A DNA stretch of 50,285 bases, taken from Gammaproteobacteria bacterium. Its GTDB lineage: Bacteria; Pseudomonadota; Gammaproteobacteria; GCA-2400775. The stretch covers positions 1-50,285 of the forward strand of contig JAADIY010000004.1 in the NCBI GenBank assembly GCA_013151045.1. The letters run 5' to 3'. How positions within the stretch are numbered: the stretch's first letter is position 1; every line of letters starts with the position of its first letter. Of this stretch, positions 25,286 to 35,265 are shown in pieces. A program made the translations under genes and the position numbers. A model generated the notes under the pieces. It was not told the origin of the DNA, ran no database searches, and saw only the letters and a list, made by a program, of their open reading frames with translations.

Positions 25286-27382
25286 ATGATTGCAAATTCA
25301 CAGGCGAGCAGCATAACAGCACCAGGGTCATTTAACGGTGCGGGGATTGGCGCATTAGTTATTTTGGTTGGGATGTTGGCGATGATCGTTTTGCCTATGC
25401 CGCCTCTTCTTTTAGATTTACTTTTTACATTTAGTATTTCTTTTGGAATTGTAATTTTACTTTCTAGTGTCTATACCAAACGACCGCTTGATTTTACTAT
25501 TTTCCCTACTATTATTCTTATGGCAACCTTATTAAGGCTTGCCCTCAACGTTGCTTCAACTCGTGTGGTGCTATTAGAAGGGCATACCGGTACGGATGCA
25601 GCTGGAGCAGTGATTCAAGCGTTTGGTGATTTTGTTGTTGGCGGCAACTATATCGTCGGTATTGTTGTTTTTGCCATTCTTGTGATTATTAACTTTGTTG
25701 TGGTGACTAAAGGTGCGGGTCGCATATCGGAGGTAAGTGCACGTTTTACTTTGGATTCTATGCCTGGCAAGCAAATGGCGATTGATGCCGATTTGAATGC
25801 GGGAATTATTGATCAGGATGAAGCAAAAGAACGTCGCGAGACGATTGTTCAGGAAGCTGACTTCTATGGGTCAATGGATGGTGCGAGTAAGTTTGTTCGC
25901 GGCGATGCCATTGCGGGCATTTTGATTTTATTTATCAATATTATTGGTGGGTTGTTAATTGGAACTATTCAACATGGCTTAGATGTTTCAGAAGCTGCTC
26001 ACAACTATACATTGTTGACAATTGGCGATGGCCTTGTCGCACAAATTCCGGCATTAATTTTATCTATTGCTGCAGCTATTACCGTGACCCGTGTTTCTTC
26101 CGCGACGCAAAGCATGGGTGATCAGGTGATGACTCAGCTATTTGAGTCACCAAAGCCTTTGGCTATTACTGCAGCGGTATTGGGCATTATGGGTGTCATA
26201 CCTGGTATGCCAAATATCGTATTTCTATTGATGGCTGCGGGAGCAGGCTATGGCGCTTATATGATTGCGCAGCGTGTCGCACAGCCAAAAATTGTTGAAG
26301 AAGATGTTGTCGAGGCCCCGGTTGATGCTGAGACACAAGAAATTAGTTGGCAAGATGTTATTCCTGTTGATGCATTAGGACTTGAAGTAGGTTATCGCCT
26401 AATACCGTTGGTGGATAAAAACCAAGGCGGCCAATTGTTATCCCGTATTCGTGGTATCCGTAAAAAGCTAACTCAAGACCTGGGATTTTTGATTCCACCT
26501 ATCCATATTCGCGATAACTTAGACTTGACGCCAAATGTTTACCGCGTGAGTTTGCTTGGTGTAACACTAGCAGAAGCAGAAATACACCCTGAAATGGATC
26601 TTGCCATTAATCCCGGGCAGGTATTTGGGACGCTTAATGGAATACCAACTAAAGACCCTGCCTTTGGTTTAGACGCGGTATGGATCGAAGCACGTCAACG
26701 TGATGAAGCGCAAACAATGGGCTATACCGTTGTTGACGCGAGCACGGTTGTCGCAACACATATTACGCAATTAATTCAATCTCATGCTGATGAGTTATTG
26801 GGTAGAGATGAAGTTCAGCAGTTACTGGACACCTTAGAGAGCTCTGCACCGAAACTTGTTGAAGAGCTAATCCCTGACATCATGCCTATCGGCATCGTAT
26901 CACGCGTATTGAAGAACTTATTACAGGAAGGTGTGGCGATTCGTGATGTCAGAACAATTGTCGAAACCTTGGCGGAGAATGGCTCGAAGAGTCAAGACCC
27001 TGCCGTATTAACGGCAATGGTTCGTATCGCTCTTGGCCGGTCAATTGTCCAAAGTATCAGCGGAATAAGCCAGGAACTGGAAGTTATCACTTTAGATCCG
27101 TCGCTGGAACAGATATTGCAAAACTCTATGCAGGGGCCGGATCAGTCCGGTATAGCACTTGAACCAGGGCTTGCAGACAGAATGCTTCAATCTTTGATAA
27201 CGATGACACAACGTCAGGAAGCTTTGGGTAGTGCAGCAGTAGTGCTGGTATCTGCTGCGATTAGAAATTTGATTGCTCGTTTTGTGAAGCACTCGATACC
27301 GAATTTAAAAGTGCTGTCTTATAACGAAGTACCGGATAACAAACAAATTAAGATCGTGGCGACAGTCGGCGCGAACGCTTAA
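25286..27382 (+). CDS. flhA: Flagellar export gate protein FlhA
   Basis: This 698-residue protein has eight membrane helices in the first 330 residues and a large cytosolic C-terminal domain forming the nonameric ring. Motifs include LLSSVYTKRPLDFTIFPTI, ATLLRLALNVASTRVVLLEG, the FHIPEP-type RISEVSARFTLDSMPGKQMA, and DADLNAGIIDQDEAKERR. FlhA binds FliI/FliJ and chaperone-substrate complexes. It is followed by flhF after 18 bases. Confidence 0.97.
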   Translation: MIANSQASSITAPGSFNGAGIGALVILVGMLAMIVLPMPPLLLDLLFTFSISFGIVILLSSVYTKRPLDFTIFPTIILMATLLRLALNVASTRVVLLEGHTGTDAAGAVIQAFGDFVVGGNYIVGIVVFAILVIINFVVVTKGAGRISEVSARFTLDSMPGKQMAIDADLNAGIIDQDEAKERRETIVQEADFYGSMDGASKFVRGDAIAGILILFINIIGGLLIGTIQHGLDVSEAAHNYTLLTIGDGLVAQIPALILSIAAAITVTRVSSATQSMGDQVMTQLFESPKPLAITAAVLGIMGVIPGMPNIVFLLMAAGAGYGAYMIAQRVAQPKIVEEDVVEAPVDAETQEISWQDVIPVDALGLEVGYRLIPLVDKNQGGQLLSRIRGIRKKLTQDLGFLIPPIHIRDNLDLTPNVYRVSLLGVTLAEAEIHPEMDLAINPGQVFGTLNGIPTKDPAFGLDAVWIEARQRDEAQTMGYTVVDASTVVATHITQLIQSHADELLGRDEVQQLLDTLESSAPKLVEELIPDIMPIGIVSRVLKNLLQEGVAIRDVRTIVETLAENGSKSQDPAVLTAMVRIALGRSIVQSISGISQELEVITLDPSLEQILQNSMQGPDQSGIALEPGLADRMLQSLITMTQRQEALGSAAVVLVSAAIRNLIARFVKHSIPNLKVLSYNEVPDNKQIKIVATVGANA

Positions 27383-27400
27383 TTACTAGGACAATAATAA

Positions 27401-28669
27401 ATGAAGGTAAAACGTTTTTTTGCTGAGGATACGCGGACTGCGATGCGTGAAGTACGCGCGGCATTCGGGTCTGACGCAGTGATTTTGGCCAACCGTGAAG
27501 TTGATGAGGGTATTGAGCTAATAGCCGCTATTGATTATGACGAAAATGCATTGTCAGAGTCGGTGAATAAAGCTGAAAAGCAAGCAGCAAAAAAATCAGT
27601 GGCTTCGTTTTCTGAACATCGAGCAAAAAAATCTGTAGCAGATCGCGATAAACCTCGGGTAAAAGCTCCTGCTCAGGCAGAGCAAACTTCGGCAGCTATA
27701 AAGAAACAAACGAATTTATCTTGGATTCAAGAGCCAGCGATTGAAAAAATGCAGGAAGAGCTTTCTTCACTGCGCCATGTAGTTGAAGATCAACTATCAG
27801 GTTTAGCGTGGGGTGACTTTGAAAGACGTCATCCACAGCGTACCGAGCTTCTAAAACGTTTAATGGGGCTAGGGCTTAATGCGAGTATTTGTCAGAGCAT
27901 CTCTAATAATATCGATGATAGCGGTGATATAGAACATACTTGGCGCCAGGCATTGGGACAGCTCGCTGCAAAGATTAATGTGTCTGATGATGATGTGCTT
28001 AATAATGGCGGTGTTATCGCGATGGTTGGTCCGACAGGTGTTGGTAAGACAACTACCATTGCTAAATTAGCCGCACGTTATGTTTTACGTCACGGGCCTA
28101 AAAGTGTCGCACTTGTTACTGCCGATAATTACCGCGTTGGTGCTTATGAGCAACTACGAGTTTATAGCCGAATCTTAGATGTCCCTCTTCATTTGTTGAG
28201 CAAAGAAGATAAACTCGAAAATGTATTAGATAAGTTAATAGATAAAAAATTAGTACTTATTGATACCGCAGGTGTTAGTCCTCGTGATATTGAGTTACGA
28301 CAACGTATTCAACCATTGATCAATAATCGTGAGCTGTTCGATACCTATTTGGTATTATCAGCAAATTCCCAATCGTCCAGCATGGAAAAATGTTTTGAAG
28401 CATTTTCAGAACTTAATCCAGTCGCGTGCATTTTGACAAAAACCGATGAAGCAGAGAATTTAGGTGCTGCTTTGGGTTCGCTTATTCATTCTAAAACACC
28501 TTTGGCCTATGTCTGTGACGGTCAGCGAGTGCCTGAAGATGTACATCTAGCAAGGCCGCACAGTTTGGTTAACGATGCTGTGGCACTAACACAAGATAAT
28601 GACCAAACATTTGACTGGGAAGCACTAGCGATTGTGCTCGGCGGGAGTTCAGCTAATGCTTACAACTAG
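27401..28669 (+). CDS. flhF: Flagellar placement GTPase FlhF
   Basis: This 422-residue SRP-family GTPase has a basic/Ala-rich N-terminal region (KVKRFFAEDTRTAMREVRAAF at the very start) and NG domains. The G1 loop GPTGVGKTTT lies near 210, followed by TADNYRVGAYEQLRVYSRIL, DTAGVSPRD and a TKTDEAENLGAAL motif. FlhF recruits the first basal-body parts to the cell pole. It overlaps flhG by 14 bases, so the ratio of the two is probably translationally coupled. Confidence 0.96.
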   Translation: MKVKRFFAEDTRTAMREVRAAFGSDAVILANREVDEGIELIAAIDYDENALSESVNKAEKQAAKKSVASFSEHRAKKSVADRDKPRVKAPAQAEQTSAAIKKQTNLSWIQEPAIEKMQEELSSLRHVVEDQLSGLAWGDFERRHPQRTELLKRLMGLGLNASICQSISNNIDDSGDIEHTWRQALGQLAAKINVSDDDVLNNGGVIAMVGPTGVGKTTTIAKLAARYVLRHGPKSVALVTADNYRVGAYEQLRVYSRILDVPLHLLSKEDKLENVLDKLIDKKLVLIDTAGVSPRDIELRQRIQPLINNRELFDTYLVLSANSQSSSMEKCFEAFSELNPVACILTKTDEAENLGAALGSLIHSKTPLAYVCDGQRVPEDVHLARPHSLVNDAVALTQDNDQTFDWEALAIVLGGSSANAYN

Positions 28670-29540
28670 TTCACTTTATGATCAGGCTCATGGTTTGAGA
28701 CAAATGCATTCCAATGGCCCGGTGCGTGTCATCGCGATTACGGGTGGTAAGGGCGGCATAGGTAAAACTAATATATCGATTAATCTTGGTGTGTCGATGT
28801 CACAGCTAGGTAAGAATGTCTTGCTTCTTGATGCTGACTTAGGCCTTGCTAATGTCGATATTTTATTAGGTTTGCATCCTAGAAAAAATTTATCGCATGT
28901 CATTAATGGTGAATGTGACCTCGATGACATTATCGTTACTGCACCGGGCGGCTTGAAAATTGTACCCGGTGCATCGGGTATTCAGGCAATGGCTGATTTG
29001 TCGAGTGCTGAGCGCGGTGGTTTGGTTACAGCGTTTAGCCAGATCAATACCAGTGTCGACGTAATGTTAATCGATACGGCGGCAGGTATATCAGATTCCG
29101 TACTGAATTTTGTTCGTGCTGCGCAAGAAGTTGTCATTGTAGTCTGCGATGAACCGGCTTCAATGACGGATGCCTACGCCATGATTAAGACATTAAGTTG
29201 TGAATACGGTATTCATCGTTTTCGTGTCGTTGCCAATATGGTAGCTGGGGTAAGAGAAGGGCAAGAACTCTACAAAAAGCTCTCTGCGGTGACAAGTCGC
29301 TACCTCGATGTTGCGCTCGATTTCGTTGGTGCTATCCCTTATGACGAATATTTACGTAAGGCAATACAAAAGCAAAAACCGTTAGTTGAAGCTTATCCTA
29401 GGAGTAAAGGATCTATGGCATTTAAGAATTTGGCCCAAAAGGCCGATAAATGGCCTGTACCTAAAGAGGCTCAGGGGCATTTAGAGTTTTTTTGGGAACG
29501 TTTGATTGGTAATCAATGTGCTCAAGGGGCCCAATTATGA
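28656..29540 (+). CDS. flhG: Flagellar number regulator FlhG (FleN)
   Basis: This MinD/ParA-type ATPase of about 294 residues begins LTTSSLYDQAHGLRQM, the DQAxGLR motif that stimulates FlhF. The deviant Walker A is GGKGGIGKTN. LLDADLGLANVDILLGL, DTAAGISDSVLNFVRAAQEV and ANMVAGVREG follow. FlhG limits flagellar number and antagonises FleQ. The ATG at 28656 follows GGCGGGAG. Its last four bases overlap the fliA start (ATGA). Confidence 0.96.
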   Translation: MLTTSSLYDQAHGLRQMHSNGPVRVIAITGGKGGIGKTNISINLGVSMSQLGKNVLLLDADLGLANVDILLGLHPRKNLSHVINGECDLDDIIVTAPGGLKIVPGASGIQAMADLSSAERGGLVTAFSQINTSVDVMLIDTAAGISDSVLNFVRAAQEVVIVVCDEPASMTDAYAMIKTLSCEYGIHRFRVVANMVAGVREGQELYKKLSAVTSRYLDVALDFVGAIPYDEYLRKAIQKQKPLVEAYPRSKGSMAFKNLAQKADKWPVPKEAQGHLEFFWERLIGNQCAQGAQL

Positions 29541-30274
29541 ATGGTGCAGCAATGTACGCATCGGTAAGGCCTAACGGCTCAGAGCAAGATGAAGTTATTG
29601 CTCAGCACGCGTCGTTAGTCAAGCGAATAGCTTATCACTTAATGAGTCGATTGCCAGCTAGTGTTCAAGCTGATGATCTTATTCAGGCGGGGATGATTGG
29701 TTTGCTAGAGGCAGCGCGAAATTATGATGCCAGCCAGGGGGCTAGTTTCGAAACCTATGCAGGGATTCGTGTGCGCGGCGCCATGCTCGATGAAATTCGT
29801 AAAGGCGATTGGGTGCCACGGTCAGTGCATCGTAAAGCTCGACAGATGGCTGAAGCGGTGCGTTCTATTGAGCATAAACATGGTCGTGATGCACGAGATC
29901 ATGAAATTGCTGAGGCAATGGAGTTAGGTCTCAATGATTATTACAAAGTATTACAGGATGTCAGTGGTCATCGGGTATTGAGTTTCGAAGACGTTGGTGT
30001 GGATGAAGATGCAATGTCTACACTAGCCGCTGACCAATCGACAAATCCAGATGAGAGTTTGTTGAGAGAGGATTTTAAACGTTGTTTGGCGGAAGGTATA
30101 TCAGGTCTGCCAGAGCGAGAAAGACTGGTGCTAACACTCTATTACGATGAAGAACTTAATCTTCGAGAGATTGGTGCCGTTATTGGTGTAAGTGAATCGC
30201 GAGTTAGCCAAATTCATAGTCAGGCATTAATTAGACTTAAGGCGCGCATGGCTAATTGGTTAGGGAAAGACTGA
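29537..30274 (+). CDS. fliA: RNA polymerase sigma factor FliA (sigma-28)
   Basis: This 245-residue sigma factor has all regions. Region 2 has HLMSRLPASVQADDLIQAGMIG and RVRGAMLDEIRKGDWVPRSV. A region 3 helix pair and region 4 (GLPERERLVLTLYYDEELNLREIGAVIGVSESRVSQIHSQA) follow. It directs transcription of late genes such as the flagellins upstream, whose promoters match its consensus. The ATG at 29537 overlaps the flhG stop and follows AAGGGG by 7 bases. No flgM is present in this window. Confidence 0.97.
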   Translation: MNGAAMYASVRPNGSEQDEVIAQHASLVKRIAYHLMSRLPASVQADDLIQAGMIGLLEAARNYDASQGASFETYAGIRVRGAMLDEIRKGDWVPRSVHRKARQMAEAVRSIEHKHGRDARDHEIAEAMELGLNDYYKVLQDVSGHRVLSFEDVGVDEDAMSTLAADQSTNPDESLLREDFKRCLAEGISGLPERERLVLTLYYDEELNLREIGAVIGVSESRVSQIHSQALIRLKARMANWLGKD

Positions 30275-30318
30275 AGTCATGTCTCGTATAGAAAAGAGAA
30301 TAGTTTGGAGGTCAATCA

Positions 30319-30708
30319 GTGGATAAAAATATGAAAATCTTGATTGTGGATGATTTTTCCACAATGCGTCGAATAATCAAGAACCTATTACGTGATTTAG
30401 GATTTAATAATACTACTGAGGCCGATGATGGCCAGACAGGACTGCCTATTTTACAAGCAGGTGGTATCGATTTTCTTGTAACGGATTGGAATATGCCGGG
30501 TATGCAAGGAATTGATTTGTTAAAAGCAGTACGTGCTGATCCTAAATTGGCGAGTACGCCAGTGCTAATGGTCACCGCAGAGCAAAAGCGTGAACAAATT
30601 ATTGAAGCCGCCCAGGCAGGTGTAAATGGATATATTGTTAAGCCATTTACAGCGGCAACATTGAAGGAGAAGATCGATAAGATTTTTGAACGCATAGACG
30701 CCGCTTAA
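30319..30708 (+). CDS. cheY: Chemotaxis response regulator CheY
   Basis: This 129-residue single-domain receiver has the acid pair in [10 protein letters not shown], acceptor Asp56 in LVTDWNMPG, Thr in LMVTAEQ and Lys in YIVKPFT. CheY-P binds FliM to reverse rotation. The GTG at 30319 lies 7 bases after GGAGG, which favours it over the ATG four codons on. It is followed by cheZ after 24 bases. Confidence 0.97.
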   Translation: MDKNMKILIVDDFSTMRRIIKNLLRDLGFNNTTEADDGQTGLPILQAGGIDFLVTDWNMPGMQGIDLLKAVRADPKLASTPVLMVTAEQKREQIIEAAQAGVNGYIVKPFTAATLKEKIDKIFERIDAA

Positions 30709-30732
30709 AATGAAAAAATGCAGGGGAGCACC

Positions 30733-31476
30733 ATGCAAAATCAGGCTATAGAAGAAGATATACGGTTAATAAAAGCACGTGAACTCGTCCTTTGCCTAGA
30801 AAAGGCAGACGAAGAGTCGGCTATAGAAATTATTGACGACATTACTAATGTTCGTAATACCGAGCTATTCAATTCAATAGGTCGCTTAACGCGAGACCTT
30901 CATAACGCTATCTCAGGTGTTGGTGACGGTGCAGATGTGTCGCAGTTAACTTCATTTGAAATTCCTGACGCTAAAGAGCGGCTCAATTATGTTGTTAAGA
31001 TGACTGAACAAGCCGCAAATAAAACACTTGGCGCAATTGAAGAAATTTTACCACGTTGTGATCAGTTGCATGATCGTTCAGCTCGACTCACATCGATTTG
31101 GAACCGTTATGCCTCTGGTGATATGCCAGAAGATGAGTTTCATTCAATGTCAGATGTCATCAAAACATTTCTCAATAAATCAGAAATTGATTCTGATGTA
31201 ATGCGCATAAAGTTGAAAGAAGTTTTGATTGCTCAGGAATATCAAGATATTACCAGTCAGGTTATTGGGCGCGTAATTAAGCTTGTCGAAGATGTAGAAA
31301 GCAGCCTAATGAAAGTATTGAAACTTACTGGAGCGACAGCCGATGGCGCTGATCAAGACTCAGGTAAGCGCAGTGGGGATGAGTTAGAAGGACCGCAGAT
31401 ACCAGGTCATAAATCCTCAACGGCGCTAAATGGCCAAGATGAAGTTGATGATTTGTTATCAAGCCTCGGTTTTTAA
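30733..31476 (+). CDS. cheZ: CheY-P phosphatase CheZ
   Basis: This helical protein of about 247 residues has the catalytic region with the active-site glutamine in LIAQEYQDITSQVIGRV. The C-terminus, QDEVDDLLSSLGF, is the known CheY-docking peptide. The first helices include ELFNSIGRLTRDLHNAI. CheZ dephosphorylates CheY-P. The ATG at 30733 is preceded by AGGGGAG. An ATG at 30718 would place this ribosome binding site inside the gene. Confidence 0.95.
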   Translation: MQNQAIEEDIRLIKARELVLCLEKADEESAIEIIDDITNVRNTELFNSIGRLTRDLHNAISGVGDGADVSQLTSFEIPDAKERLNYVVKMTEQAANKTLGAIEEILPRCDQLHDRSARLTSIWNRYASGDMPEDEFHSMSDVIKTFLNKSEIDSDVMRIKLKEVLIAQEYQDITSQVIGRVIKLVEDVESSLMKVLKLTGATADGADQDSGKRSGDELEGPQIPGHKSSTALNGQDEVDDLLSSLGF

Positions 31477-31488
31477 GGACTAATAGAA

Positions 31489-33447
31489 ATGTCTTACGAT
31501 CTAAATGATGAAATCTTACAAGATTTTTTGGTCGAAGCAGATGAATTGCTTGAGTTACTTGCCGAGCAACTGGTCGACCTAGAAAAAAACCCCGAAGATG
31601 CTGATTTGCTCGCAGCGGTCTTTCGTGCATTCCATACCGTCAAAGGTGGAGCAGGTTTCTTAGCCATTACGCCATTGGTTGAGATCTGCCATCGTGGTGA
31701 GGATGTATTTAACGTATTGCGACAGGGCGACCGCGTTGCTGATACGGGTTTAATGGATGTTATTTTACAGGTTATGGATAGCATCAACGAAATGTTTGAC
31801 GTCGTTCGTACAGGTGAAGAACCCGATCCCCCTGATCCAGCGTTAATGCAAGCTTTAGAAAACTTGGCAAAGGTACCTGGTAAGGAAGCTGCAACCGTTG
31901 CAGAGTCAAGTCCTGAGTCTGTTAGTGCGGCGGCACCAGAAAGCGATAATATTACCGATGATGAGTTTGAAGCGCTGCTTGATAACTTACATGGTGAAGG
32001 GAAATCAACAACACCAGGTGATGATGTTGCGGCATCTGTAAGTGCTAGTGACGTAATTAGTGAAGATGAATTTGATAGCATGTTGGATGACCTTTATGGC
32101 TCCGGCCCTATTGGTGGTGCATCAGCCGAAAAATCAGAGCCTGCTTCAGTAGAGGCAAAGTCCGAAGCTGTCGCAGAAGATAAACCCGCAGAAAAAATGC
32201 CAGTCATTGCTGAAGAGGCGACTCCTCCAGCTAAGCCTGCCGCAAAAGCGAAACCAAAGCCGCCTGCACCTAAAACTGAGAGTGTAGTGCGGGTTGATAC
32301 GGAGCGTTTAGACGAAATCATGAACATGGTTGGTGAGCTGGTGCTTGTTAGAAACCGCTTACAAACTTTACAGATTGAAGTTGAAAATGAGCGTATGGCA
32401 AAAGCCGTCAGCGATTTAGATTTAGTGACTTCTGACTTGCAGACTTCAGTAATGAAGACGCGTATGCAACCAATTAAGAAAGTGTTTGGTCGATTCCCGC
32501 GCGTGGTTCGTGACCTAGCTCGCAGTTTGAATAAAGAGATTGAATTAGAGTTAGTCGGTGAAGACACCGATATGGATAAAAATATGGTTGAGGCTTTGGC
32601 TGACCCATTAGTTCATTTGGTACGTAACTCGGTTGATCATGGTGTTGAAACGCCAGCGATACGCGAAGTAGCAGGTAAAGAGCGCCAAGGTAAAGTGATT
32701 CTGTCAGCCGCACAGCAAGGTGATCATATCCTGCTGAGCATTGAAGATGATGGCGCAGGTATGGATGCTGAAGTGTTACGCGCTAAAGTCATTGAAAAAG
32801 AGTTGATGGATGCAGAAACCGCTGCGCGATTGGACGATCGTGCATGCTATAACTTGATCTTTATGGCTGGTTTTTCAACGAAAGATCAGATTTCTGATGT
32901 CTCAGGTCGAGGCGTTGGTATGGATGTGGTGAAAACACGAATTACCCAATTGGGTGGCTCTATCACCATAGACTCAGAGTTAGGTAAAGGTACAACGATA
33001 CGGCTTAAATTGCCGTTAACCTTGGCAATTTTGCCGACACTGATGATTGTATTGCAGGATCAAACGTTTGCATTACCGTTAACCTCTGTGGTTGAAATTT
33101 TCCATGTCAACATTAATGAAATCAGTGTTGTCGATGGTAATCCGGTGATTGTTATTCGAGAGCAGGCATTACCACTGTTACATGTTGGTGAATGGTTGGT
33201 TAACGGTTATGACAAAGAACATTTAAATTCTCAGATGGCACATGTGGTCGTTGTTAACGTGGGTTCACAGCAACTTGGTTTTGTCGTAGATCAATTGGTT
33301 GGCCAAGAAGAGGTTGTGATTAAGCCGCTAGGTGCCTTTTTACATGGAACCAAAGGTTTAGCTGGCGCAACGATTACTGGTAACGGCCAAATTGCACTGA
33401 TTCTCGATGTGCCGGGCTTAGTTATGCAGTATCGAAACATCGCCTAG
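31489..33447 (+). CDS. cheA: Chemotaxis histidine kinase CheA
   Basis: This 652-residue kinase has HPt/P1 with His49 in FHTVKGGAGF. A long acidic then Pro/Ala/Lys-rich linker (about 125-262) stands where a P2 domain would be. P3 (about 265-325) follows, then the ATPase domain with HLVRNSVDHGVETP, DDGAGMD and GRGVGMDVV, and a C-terminal CheW-like P5. The linker holds two copies of a short motif, ITDDEFEALLDNLHG (155-169) and ISEDEFDSMLDDLYG (190-204). They resemble CheY-docking peptides of FliM and CheZ. They may serve CheY or, as in Vibrio LID regions, ParP (inference). Confidence 0.96.
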   Translation: MSYDLNDEILQDFLVEADELLELLAEQLVDLEKNPEDADLLAAVFRAFHTVKGGAGFLAITPLVEICHRGEDVFNVLRQGDRVADTGLMDVILQVMDSINEMFDVVRTGEEPDPPDPALMQALENLAKVPGKEAATVAESSPESVSAAAPESDNITDDEFEALLDNLHGEGKSTTPGDDVAASVSASDVISEDEFDSMLDDLYGSGPIGGASAEKSEPASVEAKSEAVAEDKPAEKMPVIAEEATPPAKPAAKAKPKPPAPKTESVVRVDTERLDEIMNMVGELVLVRNRLQTLQIEVENERMAKAVSDLDLVTSDLQTSVMKTRMQPIKKVFGRFPRVVRDLARSLNKEIELELVGEDTDMDKNMVEALADPLVHLVRNSVDHGVETPAIREVAGKERQGKVILSAAQQGDHILLSIEDDGAGMDAEVLRAKVIEKELMDAETAARLDDRACYNLIFMAGFSTKDQISDVSGRGVGMDVVKTRITQLGGSITIDSELGKGTTIRLKLPLTLAILPTLMIVLQDQTFALPLTSVVEIFHVNINEISVVDGNPVIVIREQALPLLHVGEWLVNGYDKEHLNSQMAHVVVVNVGSQQLGFVVDQLVGQEEVVIKPLGAFLHGTKGLAGATITGNGQIALILDVPGLVMQYRNIA

Positions 33448-33459
33448 AGGATTTTATAG

Positions 33460-34515
33460 ATGAGCGTTCGGGTGCTGGTCGTCGATGACTCCAGATTTTA
33501 TCGTCGCCGTGTATCCGAAATTCTAAGTTCCGACCCAAGTCTAGAAGTGGTCGGTACTGCAAAGGACGGAGCCGAAGCGGTAGAGTTAACCGACTCCTTA
33601 CGCCCTGACGTTATTACCATGGACGTTGATATGCCGGTGATGGATGGTATCACTGCAACACGACGTATCATGGCTTCTTCGCCAACACCCATACTAATGT
33701 TTTCCTCACAGACAACGACCGGCGCTAGAGCAACACTCGATGCGTTAGATGCTGGTGCCGTGGATTATATTCCTAAGCGCCTTGACGATATAGCAGGGCA
33801 TCAAGACAGCGCGATTGCGACTTTATGTCGGCGAATACATCAGCTTAAATCAATAAAGCAGTGTTTTGAAACGCAAAAAGTTACCTATCAATCCCCCGCT
33901 AAGAGAGTTGTTAAGCAAGAGCTAAAGAAAGACATTAACCTTCGAAGTTATCGAATTTTAGTTATTGGTACGTCGACGGGTGGGCCGGTTGCGTTACAGT
34001 CAATTTTGACGCAATTACCTAAAAATTTCCCTCTGCCTATTTTACTCGTGCAGCATATGCCAGGAAACTTTACCCCAGCATTTGCGACGCGATTAGATCA
34101 GCTATGCCAGATAAAAGTAAAGGAAGCAGAAAAAGGTGAAACTTTGCAATCAGGTGTTGCCTATGTTGCGCCGGGTGGCTATCAAACCACCGTAACAGGC
34201 TCGATAAGCGCGATGAGATTATTAATAGAGCCAGCGCAGATAGGCCAAATATATAAGCCTTGTATTGATATGACTTACGACTCTTTATCTAAATTAAATG
34301 CTACCAATAGAGTGTTAGCAGTCATATTAACAGGTATGGGTTCTGACGGAACTCAAGGGGCTAAATCATTAAAATCGGGTGGTGCGACAATTTGGGCGCA
34401 AGATGCCGCCAGTAGTCTTGTCGCAAGTATGCCAAGCTCTGTGACCGAAGCAGGTGTGGTTGATAGAGTACTTTCATTAGATGAAATGTGTTCGGTGTTG
34501 GCGGGCTCGGCATAG
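33460..34515 (+). CDS. cheB: Chemoreceptor methylesterase CheB
   Basis: This 351-residue protein has an N-terminal receiver (Asp55 in ITMDVDMPVMDG) and a C-terminal methylesterase. Catalytic motifs are visible: GTSTGGPVALQ with the nucleophile Ser, LVQHMPGNFTPAFATRLD with His, and LTGMGSDGTQGAKSL with Asp. It demethylates or deamidates receptors during adaptation. No cheR methyltransferase is in this window, so it must be encoded elsewhere. Confidence 0.97.
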   Translation: MSVRVLVVDDSRFYRRRVSEILSSDPSLEVVGTAKDGAEAVELTDSLRPDVITMDVDMPVMDGITATRRIMASSPTPILMFSSQTTTGARATLDALDAGAVDYIPKRLDDIAGHQDSAIATLCRRIHQLKSIKQCFETQKVTYQSPAKRVVKQELKKDINLRSYRILVIGTSTGGPVALQSILTQLPKNFPLPILLVQHMPGNFTPAFATRLDQLCQIKVKEAEKGETLQSGVAYVAPGGYQTTVTGSISAMRLLIEPAQIGQIYKPCIDMTYDSLSKLNATNRVLAVILTGMGSDGTQGAKSLKSGGATIWAQDAASSLVASMPSSVTEAGVVDRVLSLDEMCSVLAGSA

Positions 34516-34518
34516 ACT

Positions 34519-35259
34519 ATGGATTTTCTAAGCCTGTTAGGTATTCTCATCGCGTTGGGTGCTATTCTCGGCGGTAATATTATTGAAGGCGGTCATACTT
34601 CATCGTTAGTGCAAGCAACGGCATTTGTCATCGTTATGGGTGGGACAGTCGGTGCCATCATGTTGCAAGTTCCCGTGCGTGTGTTTTCTCGCTCCTTAAA
34701 AATTGTGTCATGGGTGTTTATGCCGCCTAAGGTTAATTTTGAGGAATACATAGGCAAGATTGTTAACTGGAGTAATGTCGCGCGTCGTGAAGGTTTATTA
34801 GGCCTGGAAGTTATTGTCGAAGATGAAAAAGAAGACTTCGCTCGCAAAGGGCTGCAATTACTTGTCGATGGTAGTGAGCCAGATTCAATCCGAGCAATTT
34901 TAGACGTCGATATTATGGTTAAAGAAGACTTTGACCTGCAAGCTTCCAAGGTCTATGAAGGCATGGGAGGTTACGCACCTACAGTTGGTATTCTTGGCGC
35001 AGTGATGGGGCTGATTCATGTCATGAATAACTTGGCTGATCCATCAAAGCTTGGGCCGGGTATTGCCGTGGCCTTCGTTGCAACTATTTATGGCGTTGGT
35101 TTTGCAAACCTCTTCTTTTTGCCTATTGCCGCCAAATTAAAGGCACAAATTAAGCAGCAAAGTCGATTGCGAGAAATGATACTCGAAGGTGTTGTGGCGA
35201 TTGCCGAAGGCGAAAATCCACGTAATATTGAAACTAAGTTGCAAGGTTACCTGATTTAG
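34519..35259 (+). CDS. motC: Flagellar stator protein MotC (MotA family)
   Basis: This 246-residue MotA-type protein has four membrane helices: two near the N-terminus (LLGILIALGAILGGNIIEGG) and two near 150-205 (GGYAPTVGILGAVMGLIHVM, FVATIYGVGFANLFFLPIA). A cytosolic charged loop between them contacts FliG. It pairs with the next gene. Position after cheB and before motD is typical of the Pseudomonas-type second stator set. The start lies 3 bases after cheB. Confidence 0.94.
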   Translation: MDFLSLLGILIALGAILGGNIIEGGHTSSLVQATAFVIVMGGTVGAIMLQVPVRVFSRSLKIVSWVFMPPKVNFEEYIGKIVNWSNVARREGLLGLEVIVEDEKEDFARKGLQLLVDGSEPDSIRAILDVDIMVKEDFDLQASKVYEGMGGYAPTVGILGAVMGLIHVMNNLADPSKLGPGIAVAFVATIYGVGFANLFFLPIAAKLKAQIKQQSRLREMILEGVVAIAEGENPRNIETKLQGYLI

Positions 35260-35265
35260 AACCTT

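Noticed and set aside
31494-32081. 195-residue minus-strand frame inside cheA
   Set aside because: It is Ser/Thr-rich antisense of the acidic cheA linker, with no ribosome binding site or family.
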